Positions 1 through 9,481 of a stretch of 37,414 bases of DNA are shown here, in pieces. Made by a program: the position numbers and the translations under genes. Position 1 is the stretch's first letter; each line of letters starts with the position of its first letter. Origin of the DNA: Cochliopodium minus (lineage: Eukaryota; Discosea; Himatismenida; Cochliopodiidae); contig JAMYWO010000347.1 in assembly GCA_024220525.1 (NCBI GenBank), positions 1 to 37,414 on the forward strand, read 5' to 3'. Under the pieces are notes generated by a model. It did no database searches and was not told the origin of the DNA. It saw only the letters and a list, made by a program, of their open reading frames with translations.

Positions 1-1316
1 GGGATAGAATATTTAACACAAGCCTCCTTGATATGACGTTGGAGAAATAAGTTCAATTTGTCTTTGACTATTTTTTTGTGTCGTCAGTTTCTAATCTCAA
101 TAAATTAAACACAATAATGATACCGTATTGAAAGCATGTTTAACATTTCGCTTTATTTTCTTCTTCTTTGATTTTATGCTATTCCTTTGAATAAGGTATC
201 AAATTCATCTCCTTTGATATGTTTGAATAATTGAAGTCTTAAAGATTTTCCTGTTAAATTAAATTTGTTAGATGTTTATATTTAAGCTTCAATGGTTGCA
301 CATCAAAAAATCTTTTTAATCAATCAGAAATTTAAAAATTTTCATTTTTGTGGAGAAGAGAAGATTATTTTCTGGTCTCTGATTTATCTGCAATTAATAA
401 ATTTTCATTATGAATTGTTCAATCAAAAGTATCTTGATATATTATAATCCATATGAATTCGATGTGAACATTTCTTTGAATTCAAACAATATATTTGTTT
501 GATTTGTTTGACTAAATATAATTGATCAATTTTTTTTTTGGCATTTTTAAGGCTGAAAGTTTATATGAAATAGTCTACTCTAATAAAACTTTTTTTTGTT
601 TCCATTCCATTTTTGAAATGATCTTTAAAAAATTTTTTTGTTTTATTTTATTTTATTTTATTTTATTTTCATTTTTTTAAAATATTTTATCAAGTTCTTC
701 TTGATGTCCGTAATTTTTTTCTTTTTTGTCAATAGAAGAGAAATTAGCAAATCATTCCTTTTCAAAATTCAAAAAATCATATAACATCTACAGATTGAAG
801 AAGATAGTAACGAATTATTTTACCATTTAACTGGTTGATCCAGTAAGTAGACCAAAATTTTCTTGGATTATTAATTAACATTTTATTTTTTCTTAAGGTT
901 GTAAAAATTAGAATTGTTTTTGAAATAAACTTTAAAAATTTGATTAAATTGCATAAATCACAAATATTTAATGATCAAATAAATCAAAACACGAGGGATT
1001 TTAAATTTTTCTTGAAAAAAGTAAGAGGGAACCACTTTTTAAAATTTTCTTCGAAAAAAGATGATTTTTTCATTCCACAAACAGAGCAAAATGCAATAAT
1101 AATAGCACAAGTAGGCGTTGTCATAATTGAAGTGAGTTACGTTACCCAATTTTGGGATTGTAGCTAATGAACCCGAAAAATATGATTGGCATTCTTGTTC
1201 TTTTTTCATATCTTCCAATTCACTAAAAATTTTGTCATCTTCTTCACTACCTATTTTTCATTTTTTTAAGATTAAAATTAATTAAAAAAAATTAAAAATA
1301 ATTTTATCCAATTATT
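1..1316. repeat. Left copy of a duplicated 1.3-1.4 kb segment
   Basis: This stretch aligns along its whole length with 10578-12005. The two differ by few substitutions but by dozens of 1-3 bp losses, nearly all in this copy (1316 bp against about 1428 bp). It holds damaged versions of the 5' exons of the P-loop gene and of the last exon of family gene 1, with reading frames broken where the other copy is open. The pattern resembles uncorrected long-read sequence or a terminally redundant contig more than an evolved duplication. Seen in sequence; the cause is inferred. Confidence 0.85.
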
Positions 1317-1837
1317 CTTTATGATATAATATTTAATTCTTTTAAATTTCTTTTTTTAAAAATCTTCCAACTTTTTTTTTACCTAAAAGATAGTAACTAA
1401 AACAAATGCTATGATTTTTTAATGTCGTTCCAATTACGAAGAACTCATTTTTCTTTATAGGTATGGATTCTTTCAAATGGAAATCACACCAACAATCTTC
1501 CTTTTTTTCTTTTGCATTTTTGATTTCCTCAATATTATAAAGACCTTTTTTAATTAATTATTATTTTTTTTAATTTAAAATAATTTGTTTCACCCGTAAT
1601 TTCAAAGTTTTTATATTCTATTTTTTTGACAGTGTAAACCATCCATTCATTATCATAGAATCCCTTCCATGTATAGAAATGGATGGAATGGATCTTTCCA
1701 TCCATAGGGGATCTAGAGATTTTATTGAAGGCCATATGTGCATAATAGCCTGATTTGGAGAAATTCTTAATTTCTCCAACTATTATTCCTTTTTCATTTG
1801 AATAGGAAAAATGATATTGTTCTTTCTTTTCTGACAT
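958..1837 (-). CDS. Tandem-family gene 1, unknown function (last exon damaged)
   Basis: I do not recognise the family. Three exons on the minus strand: 1837-1594, 1544-1383 and 1250-958. The intron phases match those of the paralogs at 2143-3275 and 4395-6779. Conserved blocks are GIIVGEI, a G-Y-Y-A-H-M-A-F-N-K-I-S-R-S-P block, H-F-Y-T-W-K-G-F-Y, and S-I-P-I-K-K-N-E, which matches I-P-I-H-I-K-K-G-E-Y-L-A-F-G in the others. The last exon encodes a C-terminal module with L-W-N-E-K-N-H, a basic F-K-K-K-F-K and a hydrophobic end. In this copy that exon is frameshifted; the intact version is at 11645-11946. Unlike its paralogs, gene 1 has no intron inside the first block, no visible 15-nt microexon and no MGNK start. 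The start ATG follows an AT-rich leader and no upstream exon was found. Confidence 0.6.
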
Positions 1838-2142
1838 TTTTTATTTTATTAAAATTTATCCTCACAAATTTGAATATTTCAAATTTGTTCTCAAAGATCA
1901 ACAAAAATGTCTTTCTCAACATCTCTAAGAAAATTTGCTTTAACAAAGTTCTTTATAGCTTTTTCTTGGTCATCTGATGATTTTTTACAGGCAAATATAT
2001 TTTTTTTCAAAAAAGTTTTCTTAAAAAAATAAAACTAAAAAAAAATGAGAAACATAAAAATACTGAGAATAATCATGTTTGAGAAAGTGCTCTCCTCAAG
2101 AATAAAATCGAACTTGCATCTGCCATTGATAGAAAAATAAAT

Positions 2143-3275
2143 TTAATTCAAATATCTAATTATTATGTAGATCAACATTCTTGGTAACTTGAATTTCTTC
2201 TTGAAATAAAGCAAAACATGCACTTTTCTTCTGAAAGATTCATTGAAAAATTTGTGATTCTTCTCAGACCACATACTCGGATCAAGCAAAGAATAGTAAT
2301 AACTCAAATACCCAACGCTGGTAGAAAAATTACCAATATCTCCCTCTTTGGGTAGTTTGGAGTATGATTGGTAAAACGAACCATGGCTCATATCTTTGTA
2401 AACATCTTCCGTAATAAAGAAAAAATTGTTAAATAAAAATTTTTCTTAAGAAAACTCAAATTTTTTTTTTACTTTTGTCTATGTGTTCTGTTTTTTTTTT
2501 AATCAGGTTAAATAAAATCAAACAAAAAAGAAATTTCAGAAAAAAAATTAGTTTTTTATTTACCAAGATAACAATATGACATACTCGTGAATTTAAAATC
2601 TTTAGTACCAAAAGCGAGATACTCTCCTTTCTTGATGTGAATGGGTATTTCTAAAGCAAACTCACACCATTCATTCAATTTTCTATCTTCAGTTCGAATT
2701 TTCTTGATTTGATCAGATAAATCATACACTCCTATTTGTTTCAGTTTTTTAAAATTTTTTATTGATAATAATAAATTTTTAAAAATTCAATTTAAATTTC
2801 ACCTGTATATTTAAATTCTAATGTATTTTCATTCAATCTCTCCATTGTGAATGCAACCCATTCTTTATTATAAAATTTTTCGTAAGTATGAAAAGTGATT
2901 GAAGAAATTCCTCCATCTCTGGGAGCTCTTGATCTATTCAAATATTTAGAAATTGAGAAATTGATTGAAATGTGGTTTGTAAATAGAGTTTATGATATAT
3001 AAAAAAAAGTTTATATGAGGATATGTTTATTGTTTCTATAAAAAGTGGTTTAAATGAAGAGAATTTACATCACATTGAATCCCATTACAGCGGCATATTC
3101 TTTTCCTGTGCTTACATTTAATTTTCCAACAATCAATCCTTCACCTTCTGATTCTATCATCTTGGGGGATGTATCTTTTGAATTTCTTGAAATATATTAT
3201 CCATTAAATAAGTTTATAAATCTTATTTGAAGGGAATTACTTGTTTGATATCGACCTAATTTGTTTATTTCCCAT
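2143..3275 (-). CDS. Tandem-family gene 2, unknown function (most complete copy)
   Basis: Best-preserved member; six exons: 3275-3241, 3185-3069, 2933-2803, 2731-2564, 2487-2473 and 2405-2143. All phases close, giving 242 aa. The protein starts M-G-N-K-Q-I-R-S, a plausible N-myristoylation site (Gly2, Ser/Lys-rich). Residues about 25-150 form a domain I cannot name: G-L-I-V-G-K-L, V-M-G-F-N-V-I-S-R-A-P-R-D-G-G, I-T-F-H-T-Y-E, N-E-W-C-E-F-A-L, then I-P-I-H-I-K-K-G-E-Y-L-A-F-G. The last phrase resembles strands of beta-sandwich ligand-binding domains, which is only a guess. The final exon carries L-L-D-P-S-M-W-S-E-K-N-H, then K-K-K-F-K-L-P-R and a hydrophobic I-I-R-Y-L end. No signal peptide or certain membrane segment. 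Confidence 0.75.
2473..2487 (-). other. 15-nt microexon of family gene 2
   Basis: Flanked by a T-rich tract ending ACAG and by GTAAAA. It is phase 1 to phase 1, encodes E-H-I-D-K across its joins, and is needed to keep the C-terminal exon in frame. Equivalent microexons at 4704-4718 and 6150-6164 encode E-H-L-D-K and E-H-L-E-K. Confidence 0.75.
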
Positions 3276-3516
3276 TTCAATTTTTATTAATCATTATAAA
3301 GATATTTATTTGAAAGCAAATTTAAAAAAAAATATATAAATAAACTAATTTTTTTCCTCATTTCTTAAAGATCTTACCAATTCAAACTTAATAAATTATA
3401 TGTTCAGGGTGTTCTTTTTTATTAAACATTTTTTCGAATGATCCAAAAAACAACTTTGAAAAACCAGTCTAAATAAAAATAATCTTGTGACATCCAAACT
3501 TTTTGAATTAAATTTT

Positions 3517-3792
3517 TTAATAATTTTTAAATACAAAGATTTCTATCCTTTCAAATATTTTGATTGTTTGGTTATCTTTTTTACTCAAAAAATTTTCAAT
3601 CTTTTTAGATTTTGATTTTCTTCTTCGAGTTTTTTGAACCTCTTTTTCAATCTTTTTCATTTTTTCATCAATTTTGAAGTTTATCTTTTTAATTATATTT
3701 TTGTTTGTATTCAAAATCTTTAAGGAAGAATTTGTTTTTATGCAATCAGATAAATTCTTTAATCCTTCATTTCCAAAATCATCATAAGAATT
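3517..3792 (-). pseudogene. Remnant of an RNI-type LRR gene
   Basis: Reading the minus strand from about 3792 gives one leucine-rich repeat unit (D-D-F-G-N-E-G-L-K-N-L-S-D-C, then I-K-T-N-S-S-L-K). It closely resembles the last units of the LRR protein at 12656-14068. A lysine/glutamate-rich tail of about 60 residues follows and ends at a TAA. No further repeat units or start are readable upstream, where the sequence becomes A/T runs. It is probably the decayed 3' end of a relative of the 12.7 kb gene, with the repeat array lost. Confidence 0.5.
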
Positions 3793-4038
3793 TTTTCTTT
3801 TTTTATTTTGTTGGAGAAAATTTTTTTATCAAAAAAGTTCAGAAATGTTGTTTTAAATGTTGTCTCCATCTGTTTCATCTCATTTCGTCAACTATTTCAT
3901 CATTATTATTGTTGTTTTGTGTAGGAAGAGCTAATTAAATAATTCGTGAGCTCCAACAGTAAAAAACAGAGTTTAACTTGTATGATTGTTTCTATTGGTT
4001 GTGGCAAGTTGATTAATACTATTTATTGGTACTATTGG

Positions 4039-4337
4039 TTAAGGGTTTTCAATGTCATTTTGTAAAATTTGCTCGATTTGTTGCATTAAATCATTAGGAG
4101 ATCTATTTATTTGGAGATCAGAAGTACAAGCTCAAAGTCTCACAAATCCATAAGTTTGGCAATAAGATTGTTGGCCACTAATGGACTATCCCTTGCACAA
4201 TAATCTTTTAGTTTTATAAATGGATGGCTGTACATGGACAGGTGAACAACAAAGAAGCAATGTAACAGAAGATATATGAAAGAATAAAGATTCCTTTGAT
4301 GTTTTTTAAAATAATTTTGCAATTTGATTATTCCCAT
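4039..4337 (-). pseudogene. Protein-coding remnant, possibly a kinase C-terminal end
   Basis: Two open stretches in different frames abut near 4140. The upstream one contains H-P-F-I-K-L-K followed by a helical stretch ending A-K-L-M-D-L and TGA. The downstream one contains N-D-L-M-Q-Q-I-E-Q-I-L-Q-N-D and a TAA. H-P-F-I plus a following helix is typical of the end of STE20-like kinase domains, but no other kinase motif is readable, so the assignment is weak. The frame break suggests a decayed gene. Confidence 0.25.
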
Positions 4338-4394
4338 TAATCATTTAATGAATAAATAAAATTAATAAATGTAAATTAAATTTATCTTAAATCA

Positions 4395-5421
4395 TTATAA
4401 ATATCTTATAATCAAATAAATCAGAACTCTTGGTAACTTGAATTTCTTCTTGAAATAAAGCAAAACATGCACGTTTCTTCTGAAAGAATCATTGAATAAT
4501 TTGTGATTCTCCTCAGACCACATGCTCGGATCCAACAAGGAGTAGAAATAACAAAGTACGCCTCTGTCTCTAGAAAACATTTCTATCTGTCCTTCTTTAG
4601 GAAAATCATAGTGTGAAATGAGAAGTGATTCTACATTTTGGTATTCTATTTCCAAAAAATGTTAAAAAATAATCCAGTTTAAAAAATTTGAGAAAAAATT
4701 TACTTTTATCAAGATGTTCTGTTTTTTTAAAAAAAACTCTCAATTTATTTTTCAAATTTTTTTTTTTAAGATCTTCCTGGGAAACAAAAAGACATGTGTG
4801 TGTCAATACAATTTTTAGAACCAAAAGCGAGATACTCTCCTTTCTTGATGTGAATGGGTTCTTCTAAAACAAACTCACACCATTCATTCAATTTTCTATC
4901 TTCAGGTAGAATTTTCTTGATTTGATCAGATAAATCATACACTCCTAATAGTTTCAGTTTTTAAAAATATATTTTGATAATAATAAATTTTAAAAATTCA
5001 ATTTAAATTTCACTTGTATATTTAAATTCTAATTTATTTTCATTCAATCTCTCCATTGTGAATGCAACCCATTGAATCTCATAAAATCCTTCATAAGTAT
5101 GGAAAGTGATGGAAGAAATTCCTCCATCTCTAAGAGCTCTTGATCTATTTAAATATTAATGAAATTGAGAAATGGATTGAGATGTGGTTTGTAAATTCAT
5201 TAAAAATACAAATTTTTACATTGTATTAAAAGCCATATGAGCTCCATATCCTTTGCCTGTTTGAATTAATTAGAGTACTCTACCCACTATCGCTTCTCTT
5301 TCAGATTCGAGATATGCTTTCTCATTGCTTTTATCTTTTGTTTCATATCTTTAATTATTGAAATTTTTTGATCTGACTTTTAATACCTGTTTGATCTCAA
5401 TTTGATTTGTTTATTTCCCAT
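4395..5421 (-). pseudogene. Tandem-family gene 3, probable pseudogene
   Basis: Exons map one-to-one onto gene 2: 5421-5387, 5348-5220, 5144-5014, 4944-4777, 4718-4704 and 4645-4395. Start M-G-N-K-Q-I-K-L, domain blocks and C-terminal W-S-E-E-N-H module are all preserved. Two defects: an in-frame TAA at 5270-5272 inside the second exon (before the T-G-K-G-Y-G-A-H-M block), and a donor at 4776-4775 that reads GA instead of GT although the exon keeps the family length of 168 nt. Total exon length (729 nt) equals gene 2. Strong sequence conservation outside the defects suggests recent inactivation. Reassignment of TAA is unlikely because TAA ends other genes here. Confidence 0.65.
4704..4718 (-). 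other. 15-nt microexon of family gene 3
   Basis: Same position, length and phase as the microexons at 2473-2487 and 6150-6164. Preceded on the minus strand by a T/A-rich tract ending ACAG and followed by GTAAAT. Confidence 0.65.
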
Positions 5422-5637
5422 TCTCAATTTTTTTTATTCACGAAATTTATTTTATATTTTCAATTGATTGAGAATAGATCTTTTATGATTTCAATTTGTT
5501 TGAAAGTCATCAAATAAAAACAACACCATGATGTAAATAAATCCTTTATTTAATTCTTCAAAGAAGAGTAGAAGTTTTGTTTCACTCCTTACACTGCCCT
5601 TTGCTCTGTGTAAATCAATCAGATTCAAAATTATTGA

Positions 5638-6779
5638 TCAGCTAATCCTTTCAAAGTCTTTGGAGAACCCTACGTCCATGAACTGTCCTTCTTTGATTCC
5701 CATCACTCTAAAATCTTTGTTCAAATGATCATCTTCACTCATATCTCTGTTTGATACCCATGCAATTTTTTTAATTTATTAATCAAATGATTACATAATA
5801 AAATTAAATTTAATTACAAATTTTTTATTATCAAATAAATCAAAACTCTTGGTAACTTGAATTTCTTCTTGAAATAAAGCAGAACATGCACTTTTCTTCT
5901 AAAAGAATCACTGAAAAACTTGTGATTCTTCTCAGACCACATGCTCGGATCAAGTAAAGAATAGTAATAACTCAAAACCCCAACGCTGGTCGAAAACATA
6001 TGATGGTCTCCTTCTTTAGGTAAATTAGAGTATGACATGTGGAATGAACCATGGCCCAAATTTTTGTAAACATCTTTATTTAAAAAAAAATTTATTAAAA
6101 AATGTTGAAAAAGAGATTCACAAAAAAATTTTTATTTTCCTTTTTTTACTTTTCTCAAGATGTTCTGTTTTTTTTTTTAAAAAAGATGTTTACAAAAATT
6201 TAATTTAATTAAAAATTGAATTAATAAAAAAAAATTTAATTAAAAAAAAATTATACTTGCCTGTATAACAGTAAGACATATTCGTATGTGAAGAATCTTT
6301 CGATCCAAAAGCGAGATACTCTCCTTTCTTGATGTGAATGGGTATTTCTAAAGCAAACTCACACCATTCATTCAATTTTTTATCTTCAGGTAGAATTTTC
6401 TTGATCTGATCAGATAAATCATGCACTCCTATTTGTTTCAGTTGTTAAAAATTTTTTGTTTTTTATTAAATTTTATAAATTCAATTTAAATTTCACCTGT
6501 AAATTTAAATTCTAATTTATTATCATTCAATCTCTCCATTGTAAATGCAACCCATTGAATCTCATAAAATCCTTCATAAGTATGGAAAGTGATGGAAGAA
6601 ATTCCTCCATCTCTAGGAGCTCTTGATCTATTGTAAGAGCAATTATAAAAATTGAGTTAATGAAATAATAACATTGAAACAAAATAAAAAATAATTATCT
6701 TCTGATATAAAGGAAATAATTTGAAAGGATTAAATTTACATCACATTGAATCCCATCACAGCTCTATATCCTTTTCCTG
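5638..6779 (-). CDS. Tandem-family gene 4, 5' end missing
   Basis: Exons: from the N at 6780 down to 6740 (partial), 6627-6497, 6428-6261, 6164-6150 and 6073-5814/5818. The coding blocks match gene 2 closely (G-K-G-Y-R-A-V-M-G-F-N-V, R-A-P-R-D-G-G, F-A-L-E-I-P-I-H-I-K-K-G-E-Y). The donor at 6260-6259 is GC rather than GT, in the context AG/GCAAGT, the usual form of rare GC-AG introns. The stop TAA at 5814-5816 overlaps a GTAAT that could act as a donor. Splicing to 5746 would add about 35 in-frame residues (D-M-S-E-D-D-H... to TGA at 5638), so the C-terminus is ambiguous. First exon and start are lost at the N. Confidence 0.65.
6150..6164 (-). other. 15-nt microexon of family gene 4
   Basis: Encodes E-H-L-E-K across its joins. 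The flanking splice sites (T-tract, CAG / GTAAAA) match those of genes 2 and 3. Confidence 0.7.
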
Positions 6780-6780
6780 N
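6780..6780. other. Single N, probable contig join
   Basis: The family gene on the left stops matching its paralogs exactly at this base. The sequence on the right (6781-6860) reads as an unrelated short plus-strand frame ending TAA at about 6858, followed by A/T runs and then copine exons. The base marks a join of unrelated sequence rather than a miscalled nucleotide. Confidence 0.6.
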
Positions 6781-6967
6781 ACAGTTTCAAAAAAGTGTTG
6801 AGTGACAATCGAGTTGAAGCATCTCCAAAAGAAGATGGATCATTTACACTTAAAAAATAAAAAAAAAAAATTTAAAAAAAAATTAAAAAAAAAAATTTCA
6901 TGCATAAATTAAAAAAAATTAAAAAATTAAAATTTTAAAATCATTTCTTTCATTTTTTATCAATTAG

Positions 6968-9255
6968 GTATTGATTACACTGGAAGTAATGGTAGTCCTT
7001 CTTCTACAACTTCTTTGCACTACATTGGTGATACCCAACCAAATCAGTACATGCAAGCTTTGGGAGCAATTGTTCCAATTGTATCATATTATGACTTGGA
7101 CAAAAAATATCCCTTGTAATTATAAAATTTATAATTTTTTTTAATTTTTTTTTAATTTTATTTTAATTTTTTTAAAATTTTTTTAATTTTTTTTAATTTT
7201 ATTTTAAATTTTTATTTTAAAATTTTTTTTTTTAATTTTTATTTCATTTTTTTTATTTTAAATTTTTTTTATAATTTTTTTTTAATTTTTTTTAATTTTT
7301 TTTTAAATTTTTTTTAATTTTTTTTTAATTTTTTTTTAATTTTTATTTTGGAAAGATATGGTTTTGGTGCTTCAATCAAAGGAGAAACTTCTTTTTGTTT
7401 CAATGTGAACTTTGAAAGTAACCCAGAAGTGCACGATTTGGATGGTGTTTTAAAAGCTTACACCAATTCTTTTCAACACCTGAGTTTGTCAGGACCTACA
7501 GTAAAAAAAAAAATTTTCTTTTGTTAATAATTTTTTTTTTAAATTTTTTTTTATTTGTTAATAATTTTTTAAAATTTTATATTTTTAATAAATCAACATT
7601 TTTTTAAGTTTTTATTTTTTATTTTTAAATTATTTAATGATTAATATTTTTTCAAAAGAATTAAAAAAATCATTTTTTTAAAATAATTTAAAATTTTTTT
7701 TCTTAAAAATTTAAATAATTTAATAATTAACATTTTTTCAAAACAATTAAAAAAATTATTTTTTTAAAAGAATTAAATTTTTTTTTTTAAAATTTAATAA
7801 TTAACATTTTTTTTTTTTTTAAAAGAATTTTGCTCCTCTTATTAGACAATCCATTGGTAATTTCTTTTTCAATTAAAATTGTTATCATTCAATTTAAAAT
7901 AATTCGATTCCATTTTTAGAAATCTGCAAAATGAACGAATGTACCCAACAAGTCCAAAAATACATGATTTTGTTGATTCTTACCGATGGAGAAATCTCAG
8001 ATCTGAGTGAAACCAAAAGAGAGATCGTTGAAGCATCCAAGTATAACATGTCCATCATCATTGTTGGTGTTGGTAACGCTGATTTCGGAAAAATGGATGA
8101 ATTGGACGGGGATGACAAAAAAGTAAAGACGGGAGGGAAAAAAGTCAAAAGGGATATTGGTAAATCTAAAAATTTTTTTCAATAACATAAGTGAATTCAT
8201 CTTCAAGTGTATGATATAAAATATATTATTATATGATCAATTGATTTATAAGAAATAATATAAGAATTATTCATTATCACATAAGGAAAAATAATTTGCA
8301 TAATTATGCGAATCACCATACACTGTATGTAATATCAATTGTATATTAGAAGTTATATCTCTAATATAGAGATGAATGATTTTTTTTATCGTGTTAAAAA
8401 TATGTGTCTGGAGGTCCAGACACATATTTAAAAAAGAAAAAAAAATTTCCCCTTATGCATATGTGATATTTTTTATAAAAATTAGAAAAATCTTAAATTA
8501 TTCGAAATTTCTTAGAATCAAATTTTGAGTTCCGTTTATATCAGATCATTTCAAGTATAATGCTTAAAATCATGGTGATTACTGTATAATTGAAATCACT
8601 TTATCTTAATAAAGCATTCAAATGATTTTACAAAATTTTTTTTTGGGGATGCTCATTATGCCCAAGAATAATATCTTAATTAGAAAGAAAAATATTTTAT
8701 TTTTTGTTTTAATTTCGATGCGATTGTTGGTTTTTACTGTTTGCTAGTTTAAAAAAAAATTTCATACATATCTTCTTACAAATAGCATTTCAAATTGTTT
8801 TTCTTTATTCTTAATGAAAATAATACCCTTTTTTAAATGATTTTATTTTTTAAAAAAAATTAGTTCAATTTGTTCCTTTGAACAATTACAAACATGATAT
8901 TTCGGAGCTCTCAAGACAAGTTTTGGGTGAAATTCCTAAACAAGTAAAGGGTAAGAGAAAAATAAAAAAAAACTTTTGAGTGTTTAAGAGGAAAATAAAT
9001 AATGTGAAACTTTTTTTTCCTGCTCTAGAATACATGAAAAAGAAAAAGTTTAGAGCTAACCCTAAACCTCAATTCCAATACTACGTTCCTCCACAACAAC
9101 AATTTGTGCCACAACAAGGACAATTCCCTCCCCAACAACCTCCACAACAACCTCCACAACTAGGACAGTTCCCTCCTCAACAACAGTTTAACCCTCAACA
9201 ACCTCCGCAACAAGGCTTTCTCGATCAATTACCTCCACAACAACAAGGATTTTGA
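6968..9255 (+). CDS. Copine, C-terminal half (vWA-like domain and PQ-rich tail)
   Basis: Copines are Ca2+-dependent phospholipid-binding proteins with two C2 domains and a von Willebrand A-like domain. This half holds exons 6968-7115, 7356-7500, 7826-7856, 7920-8159, 8864-8950 and 9029-9255, all with closing phases. Diagnostic motifs: G-I-D-Y-T-G-S-N-G at the start of the A domain, [29 protein letters not shown] and the conserved V-Q-F-V-P-L. After L-G-E-I-P-K-Q the protein ends in a P/Q-rich tail (repeats of P-P-Q-Q). The C2 domains are missing upstream; a matching 5' half lies at 34863-36713. The 704-nt intron 8160-8863 carries a dispersed repeat. Confidence 0.9.
8314..8457. repeat. Dispersed repeat, part 1, with hairpin
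   Basis: About 90% identical to 33425-33565. It includes a perfect hairpin at 8398-8429: 15-bp arms (AAATATGTGTCTGGA and its complement) around GG. It lies in a copine intron. No terminal repeats or coding capacity seen. Confidence 0.8.
8455..8750. repeat. Dispersed repeat, part 2
   Basis: Matches the reverse complement of 35345-35600 (apart from a roughly 40-bp indel) and, more weakly, the direct strand of about 25500-25725. It abuts part 1, so the whole element in this intron may be about 430-520 bp. Confidence 0.75.
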
Positions 9256-9481
9256 GTTGTTCATTTCGTGGAAACTATTCAATTGAATCAAAAATAACTT
9301 TAAAAATTAAATTTTTAAAAAAAATGTTTCTAATTGGAAAAAAATTTATTATGCCAACAATTGGATCTCATTGAAGGAAAAACTACATTTATTTGAATTT
9401 TTTATTGTATAGATTTTATTTAATCACTCTTTGGACGATGCATTTAATTTATTTTGAAAAAGTTAATAAATTTATTAAGAA

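Noticed and set aside
1906-2125. Coding-like minus-strand pieces (M-A-D-A-S-S-I-L-F; F-L-R-D-V-E-K-D-I-F-V-D-L then TGA)
   Set aside because: They could be a small gene or an extra exon of family gene 2, but no donor/acceptor pair joins them in frame.
5270-5272. Possible TAA reassignment to Gln or another residue
   Set aside because: TAA ends histone H4, CAP-N, LRR, squalene synthase and others at the expected family length, so it is a stop here.
6781-6860. Short plus-strand frame (K-V-L-S-D-N-R-V-E-A-S-P) ending TAA
   Set aside because: It looks coding and may be the last codons of some gene, but it is cut by the N at 6780, is not copine sequence and is too short to name.
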